DNA from: Entamoeba histolytica HM-1:IMSS
Lineage: Eukaryota; Evosea; Mastigamoebida; Endamoebidae
Assembly: GCF_000208925.1 (NCBI RefSeq)
Contig: NW_001914926.1
Location: forward strand, 32,506-68,604
DNA length: 36,099 nucleotides
Reading direction: 5' to 3'
Shown: positions 27,816 through 36,099 of the stretch, piece after piece
Layout of the letters: the number at the start of each line of letters is the position of its first letter
How positions within the stretch are numbered: the first letter of the stretch is position 1
Position numbers and translations under genes: made by a program
Notes under the pieces: model-generated
Seen by the model: only the letters and a program-made list of their open reading frames with translations
Told to the model about the DNA's origin: nothing
Databases searched by the model: none

Positions 27816-28101
27816 AAGCTTTAGTTGCAGTTAACACTTCAATGTTAGATTCTTTAGTTGAAATTTTCTTTATAAAATTAATAAATTGAGCAAAATGAGT
27901 TGTTTTCATATGTGCATCTAATTTTTCTTGTGATTCCCATTCTTCAATCATAATATAATGAGTTGTATTAGTCACTTCATTTACAAATGAATATGAAATA
28001 CAACCAGGATCTTTTCTACTAGCATTAACCATTGTTGTTACTTCAGCAAGTAACTCAGGATCTTCTGTTAAGTACATATGGCAATGAACAATAACAACCA
28101 T
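27814..28101 (-). CDS. ABM-fold (antibiotic biosynthesis monooxygenase-like) small protein
   Basis: 95 aa from the ATG at 28101; the frame is open upstream but has no earlier ATG. It is a dimeric ferredoxin-like alpha/beta barrel protein. Members are heme-, flavin- or cofactor-free quinone-type monooxygenases, or ligand-binding proteins of unknown chemistry (YgiN-like). The pattern is classic: MVVIVHCHMYLTEDPELLAEV (strand and helix), MVNASRKDPGCISYSFVNEV (D/EPGC-x-x-Y), THYIMIEEWESQEKLDAHMKTTHF (E-x-W-x-x-x-x-x-x-x-H, with the terminal helix) and IEVLTATKA. The family is mostly bacterial, so lateral acquisition is plausible. No targeting signal. It is convergent with the Hsp40-CTD gene, 40 bp apart. 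Its substrate is unknown. Confidence 0.87.
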   Translation of the reverse strand: MVVIVHCHMYLTEDPELLAEVTTMVNASRKDPGCISYSFVNEVTNTTHYIMIEEWESQEKLDAHMKTTHFAQFINFIKKISTKESNIEVLTATKA

Positions 28102-28348
28102 TAACTGATTAATAAGTTCTAATAACCTTTTTATTCTTTCGTTTTTAGAGTAAAACAAAAAGTTTTCTAATTAAAAAAAAAAATAGAAATGAAACTTCAA
28201 TCTTATTTTTATTGATGTTTTTCATTTTATTATTTTTAACTGAAATTTTATCTCTTCTTCTTCTTGTATTAGCTTCTTCTTATCCAACTCTCTTTTGTTA
28301 ATGTAAAATATCTTCTATTAATTATAAACAAAAAAAAATACCTTCAAA

Positions 28349-28525
28349 TTACTTATTTTGTTTTAATATTTCAGTTAATTTGAAATTCACAATGTTTTGT
28401 GCATCTAATACTGCTTGCATAGTTTGCTCAATTGTAATAGGTCCATCAATTTTATTATCAAGAATCGTTTCACTAGAAGAATTAACTGAATTATTCAATG
28501 TGATTTTAACTAGTGGGTTACTCAT
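28349..28525 (-). CDS. Small hypothetical protein
   Basis: 58 aa from ATG at 28525 (MSNPLVKITLNNS...). The second half is amphipathic helix (TIEQTMQAVLDAQNIVNFKLTEILKQN), consistent with a small helical subunit or coiled-coil peptide. No family is recognised. About 50-130 bases downstream on the same strand, after an AATTAATAG, there is another Lys/Glu-rich frame (INKRELDKKKLIQEEEEIKFQL, about 28220-28300). It could be a further exon, but no donor with correct phase was found. The gene is divergent from the nucleoporin gene, 97 bp apart. Codon use is coding-like, so I think it is real, but the gene structure may be incomplete. Confidence 0.5.
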   Translation of the reverse strand: MSNPLVKITLNNSVNSSSETILDNKIDGPITIEQTMQAVLDAQNIVNFKLTEILKQNK

Positions 28526-28605
28526 TAGTTTGTTATTTATCAAAAACTAGTTTTCAATAGTAAAAGAAATAATAAAGTTTTATCTCACTTTTAATCTTAT
28601 CAATA

Positions 28606-28619
28606 GAACTTAAAAATCA
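28606..28619 (+). promoter_or_regulatory. Putative GAAC and initiator elements of the nucleoporin gene
   Basis: GAACT at 28606-28610 followed by AAAAATCA at 28612-28619, immediately before the ATG at 28623. They resemble the Entamoeba GAAC element (AATGAACT) and initiator (AAAAATTCA). The very short resulting leader is normal for Entamoeba. Similarity only. Confidence 0.4.
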
Positions 28620-28622
28620 GTC

Positions 28623-30836
28623 ATGAAATCTAGGTTTGTGTGATCATATTCTCTGTATTAAATCTAAAAATCACAAAAAATCACGAAATTTATAAGTAGA
28701 CAATCTGTATTTTCTAAGTATGCAACTAGATTTAATATTCTTTTCCCACCTCAATCATCTAAACAATTAGAACAAAGAATGGAACAAATTACAAATGGAT
28801 CTCTTCTTGAACAACAAATATTGGCATCAAAAAGAGATGAAAAGAAAGAAGTTTCTATTCAAGAAGAAAGTTTTTCTGGAATTCATGAAGAAGAAAATAA
28901 ACCAGAAACACAACCGAATTTGTGGGGAGGTATTGCTTTGAGAAATGAAAATTCAACTGAAAAGATTAAAGGAGACAGTAACCCTGTTTTAAGAAAACAA
29001 CCTAAAAGAACTTCTGTTGTTGAGCTTATTGGAAGTTCAAAGCCTGTTGTTCAAGAAAAGGCCGATGGACATAGACTTACTGTTTTTGTAAACAAAAAAG
29101 ATAATCCTCATGATGGTGATTCATTTGGTGATACTCTTTTCAATGCACCAATTTCTGTACCTCCAAAATTGTCTATTGGAGATTTTAATGAATTTACTGT
29201 TCAAAAAAGAGTTAGACAAAGTGTTTTTGAAAGGGAAGACAAACCTAAAGATACTAATAAGACAGTAGAATTAAATGTGAACAATAATTCTGTTCCTGCA
29301 TTTTCAAATACATTTGCAGATTTTAAAATTCCATCACAAGGAGATTTTAATGGGGTTTCATCATTTGGCTCAGGGACAAAACAAAACCAATCAAACCCAT
29401 TTGCTTCTGGCACTTTTTCTTTTGGTAGTTTAGGGCTTCAAGCTGAACCTCCTAAAGAAGAAAAGATTGAAAAAGAAGTTGAAGAGCAACCACAACAAGT
29501 TACAAAAGAAGATACACAAAGTGGACCTTTTGAAAATAAATATTATACTCCACAAAAACGTGAATTTGTTTCATTTGAAGCTCCAACAATTCCAACAGAA
29601 AAAGAAGTTCCTTCACTTACCGCAAAGTTAGAAGATGAAAAAGTAGTTGAAGAAAAAAAGATTGAAGTAACAAAAGATGGATTCAAATTTGATTTTGGAA
29701 CAAATGAAACAGCAAAATCTGAAAATACATCAAATGGATTTTCTTTCGGAAATATTGATTTTGGAAAAGGATTCAATTTTGGTACTTTTTCGAGTGTTGA
29801 AAAAACAAGTCAAAAGGAAAATGAGAAAAAAGACAATGACAAACCAACAGAACAGACTAACACCGCTTCTAATCCTTTCACTAATTTCTCATTTAATGGA
29901 TTTAATAGTACTGTTGATACTAAGAGCAATGAAAAACCAAAAGAAGAAAATCAAACAAATAATATTTTTGGAGGATTCTCATTTAATGGATTTGGAACCA
30001 CTGATAAGAAAAAAGATGAAAATACTTCAACTTCTATCTTTGGAAACTTTTCATTTGATGGATTTGGAACCACTGACAAGAAGGTAGATGAATCTTCTAA
30101 AGAAGAACAATCTTCAAATAATTTATTTGCTGGACTAAAAGGTAATGAAAATAATGAAGATAAAAAGGTTCAAGAAAATGGGTTTAAACATGCCGATTTT
30201 GGAAATTGTTTTATATCTACTGGGTTTGGAAATAACGAAAAACCTAAAGAAGAGACTCAAAATACTATAGGAGGTTCATTTAATAATGGTTTAAGTACAA
30301 ATAATGCATTTAGTTTTGGAAATAATTCTAATTTAGGAAATCCATTTAATCAATCACAAAACAATAATACAACTGAAAAAGATGATGATAAATTAGAAGA
30401 AGAAGAAAATAAAACTGAATTTAAGCCAGTTATTAAGATGGAAGTTCAAGAACAAAAGGTTGATGAAAACCAAGAATACGTAATGCAAAGTGTTATTAAG
30501 ATTGCTCGTTTGTATCAAGAGAAAAATCAAGAAGGAAAAGTCATTAGTACTGAATGGAGAGCCCTTGGGTCTGAGGCAACACTTAGTGTGATTAAGAATA
30601 AACAAAATGGTAAAATTCAACTAAATGTTATAAATACCGCTACAGGGTCTCCATTTGTTCTCTGTTATTTACAAAAGGGAGTTGTTTCTATTAAAAAAGC
30701 AACTTCAAATAGATGTGTGTTCAAATGCTTTGAAAAGGATAATACAACAAATAAGATTGTCCCTAAATATTACACACTATGTTTTACTTCTACTGAAGAT
30801 AATGACAAACTCATTGGAATTATTGAAAAACTTTAA
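28623..30836 (+). CDS. FG nucleoporin with C-terminal RanBP1-like domain (Nup50/Nup2-like), two exons
   Basis: Read as join(28623..28633, 28700..30836), 715 aa. Exon 1 is only 11 nt (ATG AAA TCT AG). The 66-nt intron 28634-28699 starts GTTTGT and ends TAG. Splicing gives MKSRQSVFSKYATRF in the open frame, adding 30 residues before the ATG at 28779. The N-terminal ~200 residues are polar, with basic patches (LRKQPKRTSV, VQKRVRQSVF). The middle carries scattered FG motifs (FSFGSLGL, FSFGNIDFGKGFNFGTF, FSFGNNSN) and a repeated unit IFG-x-FSF(N/D)GFGTTDKK at about 29965-30080. Residues ~595-715 match a Ran-binding RanBD1/PH fold (SVIKIARLYQ, EWRALGSEATLSVIKN, FVLCYLQKG, KYYTLCFTSTEDND). Such proteins sit at the nuclear basket, bind Ran-GTP and aid importin recycling. 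Very confident for domains; the orthologue name is inferred. Confidence 0.88.
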
Positions 30837-31059
30837 TTGATTTGGTTTAAATTTAGATTAAATAAGGGAAGTTCTTTTCAAGAAAAAGTTTATAAATTAT
30901 AAATTATTTTAACCACAAAGAAAATAATTATTTATTTCTTTTAAATTCAAACTAAATTAATGTTAAGCTCATTTACTAATCTACTTATTTTGAGAGTTAT
31001 TGGTTTTATTATAAATCATGAATAATAAACATCAAAGGAATTATTTATTTCTTTTCTTT
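30837..31059. other. Intergenic between the Nup gene and LINE copy 3
   Basis: About 220 A/T-rich bases. TAATTG at the nucleoporin stop gives a UAAUU poly(A) match. The transition into LINE copy 3 at about 31060 is gradual and lacks an obvious poly(A)/poly(T) junction. Confidence 0.4.
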
Positions 31060-33830
31060 TATTATTTTCATTTCTTTGTTTTCTTCTTATTTTTCTTTTC
31101 TAATATGTTATTTCCTATTTCACATTCTCTGGTACAGTAGTACATCACTGTTCTAACTAATTCAATAACATATTCGTCTCTTATATTTATTAATCCTTCA
31201 TTTCTTCTATAATGACATACAACCTATCTTTGGAGTTTCACCATTGTATTTTGCCTTTCTTAAATATTTTCTTATTTCCAAATCCATTTTGTCTAGGTCA
31301 GTTATTTTCCAATTTACAACTGATATTGAATATCTGAAGATATTGATTACTTCCGTGTTTATTCTAGTAATATATCTTCTATTACTACTTTCATCACTGT
31401 TTATTTCTTCCATCTTCTGATTCATTTTTTCTTTGATAGTTTTACAATTGAAGGTGTCATCAATTTCATCAGATTGCCATATTCCTAAGTATTTATACAA
31501 GTCCTCACCTTCAATTAGGGTGATGTTCTGCATTCAATTTGGTATTTCCTTAATGTTTTTTAATACCAATCCTGACTTTTTCTCATTCATTTCAATATGT
31601 AACTTATTATTTCTTTAATTTCACAGTGGATTATTCCCATTTCTTCACTACTTTGCGTCATTATTCTCAAATCATCCATATATAATGTGTGATTTGCTTT
31701 TGGGAATTTCTCTTCGATGATTTGAGAAATTACATTCATCTGTATGATGAAGAGTAGATTTGATAAGGAATCACCTTGTAAAATTCCTCTATTTAATTTA
31801 ATACTACCTAGATATTCATTAAATTTATAACTGATGAATATCTTCAATCTAGTCATCATACTTTCAATCATGTCAATGATGACACCCTCTACATTAAAAT
31901 ATTTTAATGATTCAATTATCCATTCGTGGTTGACTGTGTCATATGCTTTCTTAATGTCATAATATGACTCAACATATTTTGGGTATTTCTCTTCTTTCTG
32001 CTGCTTTATCATATAACTATTTATTATTCCTTCTTTAGCAGCTAAAGATTGCAATTTACATCCCAATTGGTTGCTACTGATTTTAAATGATTCACAATTC
32101 ATGTTAAGTCTTCTGTGAATCTTTTCTTTTAATATGGAGGTAAATACTTTCATAATTACATTTGTACAACTGATAAGACGATAATTATTGACATTATTCA
32201 TATCACTTTGTGGATTAATAAAGTTCTTCAACTTACCATTTCTAATTTGATGTTTTGAATGAAGTTCAACCATTCATTAAAGATATTGAGAATGATTTCT
32301 CTTGATGATGACATTCTTTTCCAATAATACCTATATACAGTGTCTATTCCTGGTGCTTTCCAGTTACTTATTCTCATTATACTTAAATTTAATTCATTTA
32401 ATGTTATTATGACATTATCATAATTTCTATATCTTTCATTCCACGAGGTGTTTTGTTTTATTTTCCAATTACCTTTATTTAATATCACCTGTGTTTCATA
32501 TAACGATTTTCATTATTCTAAAGTAATATCGTTATTTTTGTATATTTCATTTGTTGTTTCTTCTTTATTCTAATTTTCTTGTTAGAATCAAAAATGATTT
32601 TATTTGTATTGATTCTGATTATTTCATTTTTATTAAATTTAATTCTTTATTCATTGTCATCATATATTTTATGTATTTTATTCTTTCTATTGCTTCTTTA
32701 TCATATTCTTTTAATTTCATGTTGCACTTTATTCTGTACAATTTCATTGACCAAATCTTCTAGTCTATTTATTTTATTTAGGATTTCTTTTATTTCATCA
32801 AATTTATCTCCTATTATTTTATTTTGGAGATAGAGGTGCATAACCATTGAAATCATCTTCATATCATCTTGCAGTTCATGCATTCTGCTTCATGACATTA
32901 TCCATCTATTATTAATTTCCATTATTAATCGGTCAGCTTCTTTTCTTTGAAAGTAGTAATTAATGTTTGTACATTTTCTACTTTCATTTCTTTTACTTTA
33001 TTGATGAGAGTGTTAAGGTATTCTTCATCAATTTCTGTAGAGTTATTCTTTAATATGATGTTTTTATTATTGAATCACACTCTACTCTTCCTTCTATTAT
33101 ATCATTTACTTTCACTTTAATGTATTGTTTAATACTTTCTTTTATTTTATGTGATATTTTAATATATTTAATAAATTTATTTTCATTATTGACATTGATA
33201 TTTATTGCTTTTATTATACTTTCAATTTGTTCCTTTCTTAATTTCTTATATAATTTCTTATTCAACCAATTAAATGCAAAACAATACATCAATTCAATTA
33301 AAATTCTATTTCTTTCTTTTGTTGTATTTATTCTTGTATTTTTATTATGTTTTGTTTGTTATTTATTATTCTTGAAATTTTACATCTTTCTTTCATTTCT
33401 TTAATTTGTTTGTTTTTAATTTCTGCTTCATTTGTTTTAATGTCTTTTTCTTCAATACCTTTTGTATTTTTTTATTTTCTTCTTTCGTTTTTTCAATTAT
33501 CTTTTTCTTTTTGATTGAATATACTTCTTGTTAATTATCATACAATCTTGTTCTTTTATCTTCTTACTTTTTGAGTATTTCTGAATATTCTCCTTTTTCC
33601 ATTCACTTGTTATTCTTTTTATTCTTTCTTGTATATCATTTGTTGTTATTCATTTATATTTGTTATTTGTATAATCTTTATTATTATTGTATTTATCTTG
33701 TTTCTTATTTATTTTTTATCTTCTAATCCATTTTTTCCTTGATATATCGTTTATCATTATTATTTCTTTGCCATTTATTGCTATTGACATTTCTTTTTTT
33801 TTAATTATATGACATTAAATTTTCTATGAC
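31060..33830 (-). mobile_element. LINE copy 3, different lineage, 3'-truncated
   Basis: A second kind of R2/R4-like LINE, minus strand. From its 5' side: an initial frame MSIAINGKEIIMINDISRKK from ATG 33790, then Lys-rich ORF1-like segments (33292-33050, 32883-32701) broken by stops. Next come the pre-RT region with NWKAPGIDTVYRYYWKR (32488-32228), the RT (32273-31587), the thumb (31533-31207), and RNEGLINIRDEYVIELVRTV (about 31195-31130, parallel to GIGLMSARDEYGKELLRIYL of copy 2). It then loses coding similarity near 31060, with no CCHC motif or endonuclease. Nucleotide similarity to copies 1/2 is low, and the protein motifs align only at block level, so it is a different LINE family. Frameshifts separate each block. 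The 5' end at about 33830 is estimated. Confidence 0.85.
31587..32273 (-). pseudogene. LINE copy 3 reverse transcriptase core
   Basis: 228-codon frame holding a complete RT palm: block 1-2 NNYRLISCTNVIMKVFTSIL, motif A YYDIKKAYDTVNHEW, motif B RGILQGDSLSNLLFIIQMN, motif C LYMDDLRIM. All three catalytic Asp positions are intact, unlike the split RT of copy 1. The frame is nevertheless cut off from the upstream block (overlapping frame ending at 32228) and the downstream thumb (31533-31207, YKYLGIWQSDE parallel to YKYLGIEIGDK) by frameshifts. It is thus a fragment of a dead polyprotein and not an independent gene. Preservation of this stretch suggests fairly recent inactivation or chance. Confidence 0.82.
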
Positions 33831-36099
33831 TTATTTGATTTTCTTTACAAGACTCTAAGACGTTGCACAATAATCATGGCATTAAAATTTGTTGTATTTA
33901 CTGTATTGGAAAAGGAAATATCTTCTTTTTTACAAACAAATAAATAACAAGAAAAAGAATGAATCATTGTTGTATTTTCAAATTAATAAATATTAATAAA
34001 TTAATGAAATGAATAATAATGAAAATAATTCAAATTAAATAAAATGAAATAAAAATAATGATAAATAGTTAATATTTCATTGAATAAAATATTATTTAAT
34101 ATTCATATTTCATAAATTAATTAATTAATTATTTCATTTATTGTTCATTCTATTTAAATCCTTGTTTATTTAAAACATAAACTATCATATTTTATATTAA
34201 ATTATTCAAAATAAATTTAAATAAAAATTCATTTAATTTATTTACTGTTTTTAAATTACTTTATCAAACATATTGTAGAAATATAATCATATCATCTTTC
34301 TAATGATATTCAATCATTATACATACTTATTATCTTTTTAATTATTTATTCTTTATGATGAATATTGCTGATATGTTATTTTCTAGTTTCTTCTTAGTCA
34401 ATAAATTCAATATCTTCTTTTACAAATACAAATATTTTAGTATTTTATTTATTTATTTATTTCATTTCTTATTGTTGTTAATTTTTTATGAAGAATGATT
34501 TATTTAGTCTCAGTTATTTCAACTTCTCATTTATTATAACTAATTTCTTCTATGTATTTCATTCTTTTATTTCTTTGCAATTTCTTTATTTTTATTTATT
34601 TTGTTATTCTTTTCTTGTTTAATGTTTCTATCTTTTTTATCTTTTTCTTCAGTAATATTATGATAAAGAGTGTCTCTTTTTCATTTATTCTACATTAATT
34701 GATGTTAATAATATTAACATTGTCATCATCATTACAATTCCATTTTAGCTTTTTGTATTATAATAACAATATAAACATTTTGACTCATTAAATTACATTG
34801 GAAATTTATTATTTTACAATTATTCCATTAAAAATTCCATTAATTTTTGTTATTATTTATCTTCTTTTGTTTTCTTCTTTTCTTCATTAACTTCTTTATG
34901 AATATAACAATATTATTTAATTAACAAAATACAAACACGTCTCTAAATATTTGATATTGGAACAAACATTCCATATCATTTTATTCATTGTTATATTATT
35001 TTATGCAAATTCTGGTTGAAATTCAAAATAACATTAATTATTTAAAATTCTTTTTGTTCTTTTTTAATATAATCAATCATTTATTCAGATATATTCATTC
35101 TATTCTTCTGTGTCTCGTAATACAGATATATTAATAATAAATATATCTTATTTATTACTTTCTCATTATATTCATTTTATTTCTTTAGTTTCTGATTTTG
35201 CAATATTATTTTCTTTTAAAACATTCTTCTTCATTTTGAATTTACAAAATATACTTTTTAATCATTTGTATTTCAAAGGATAAATAATTTAGTTTGTTTA
35301 ATACTCATTGTTTAGTTTAGTTGTTATGTATTTAAAAGTAATTAAACGTAATAATTATTTATCAATTTGATGAATGTTATTTATTAGTAAAAACATTTCA
35401 TATTCATTTGAATTAAATAACTTCATTTCTTTACTTTTAAAATATACATCATATTATATTTTATTTAAATGAAAAACATTGATTTCATTTAATTTTACAT
35501 AAAAAATGTGTTTTTGAAATAAAAGAAATAGAAAATATTTAAAAATAAATGAATAAATTTATCGATAATTTAACACAACAGTTTGTTTTTATTTATTGAT
35601 TTGAAATATAAACATCATTAAATAAAAATAAAGTTGTAATGTTATGAATGAATAAAAATGAATAAATAATTTTACATAATTTTTGAAATATCATTATTAT
35701 TACAATTTTTAATTTCCATTAAACAATTATTTATTTTTTTATTTAGTTACAATGATTATATTTTTATTCATGAATTATCAATTGGAATGAATGATGGTAA
35801 AATTATTAAATAATCAAAATAAAAGAATGAAATATGATTAAATTATTTATTATTTTATCTTCAATAAACAAAAAGAAATATTAATAATATTGATATTTTA
35901 ACATATCAAGTATTTTAATAATTAAAACAATGATTATTTCTTCTATTATGTTATTTAATATAATTTTATTTGATTTTCATTTCATTTCTTTTATTCAATG
36001 TATATTTATAATAATTATATCATTTCTATTCTCTTTTATTTCTTATTCTTATTTTATTATCTTATTTTTGTTTATCATTTATTATCTTTATTAAATTAA
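33831..36099. other. A/T-rich region, no genes
   Basis: About 2.3 kb to the right edge, almost pure A/T with short tandem motifs such as ATTT runs (34443-34465, ATTTATTTATTTATTT) and TTAATTAATTAATTA (about 34116-34130). No open frame above background, no RNA gene, no recognisable LINE protein motif. It may be an old decayed repeat region or a gene-free block. Confidence 0.5.

Noticed and set aside
29677..30087. 136-codon frame inside the nucleoporin gene
   Set aside because: It is an alternate frame of FG-repeat sequence. The nucleoporin frame has domain support and this one is repetitive Leu/Lys/Met.
32551..33404. Plus-strand hydrophobic frames
   Set aside because: They mirror the Lys-rich ORF1-like part of LINE copy 3 on the minus strand.
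33831..36099. Possible tRNA array or telomere-like repeats in the right flank
   Set aside because: Only short ATTT and TTAA microsatellite-like runs are present, with no tRNA-like stems and no long-period repeat.

Overview
The window looks like nuclear DNA of an Entamoeba species. The evidence is extreme AT richness (intergenic DNA near homopolymeric A/T), compact mostly intronless protein genes with very short 5' leaders, rare short introns with GTTTGT-type donors and TAG acceptors, and three remnants of R2/R4-like LINEs of the kind that litter Entamoeba genomes. Species is not resolved from the sequence alone. I saw no tRNA, rRNA or CRISPR.

Layout. 1-2850: decayed LINE copy 1 (+), running in from the left edge. 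3104-4006: two-exon coiled-coil protein. 4589-5974 (-): WWE-BRCT protein. 6395-7759: alpha-D-phosphohexomutase. 7868-8646 (-): casein kinase II beta subunit in two exons, divergent from a NAP-family histone chaperone (8876-9817). 10924-11949 (-): TLDc-domain protein. 11950-15421: a 3.5 kb gene-poor stretch. 15422-16942: DH-PH RhoGEF. 17034-17672: NMN adenylyltransferase. 17965-21603: three minus-strand genes (unknown acidic-tailed protein, two-exon Cys-rich possible DNA-binding protein, F-box/LRR-like protein). 22200-24140: a TLDc pseudogene next to LINE fragment copy 2. 24553-25737: BTB-bromodomain protein. 25738-26918: a decayed minus-strand gene remnant. 26919-27773: DnaJ C-terminal-domain protein without a J domain, convergent with an ABM-fold protein (27814-28101). 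28349-28525 (-): small protein. 28623-30836: FG nucleoporin with a RanBP1-like domain, whose first exon is only 11 nt. 31060-33830 (-): LINE copy 3, from a different LINE lineage. 33831-36099: AT-rich DNA without genes.

The genes are ordinary dispersed eukaryotic genes, not an operon or a mobile gene system. Several are chromatin or nuclear (NAP, bromodomain, WWE-BRCT, Nup) and signalling (CK2 beta, RhoGEF), but nothing shows they form one pathway. Four intron models were reconstructed by reading frame. In each the spliced frame is open, and for CK2 beta the splice restores the exact zinc-ribbon spacing. The strongest oddities are the BTB-bromodomain, WWE-BRCT and J-less Hsp40 architectures, the 11-nt exon, the TLDc pseudogene, and the contrast between three LINE copies, two of which lack their 3' ends. 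I did not find a convincing wholly new system.
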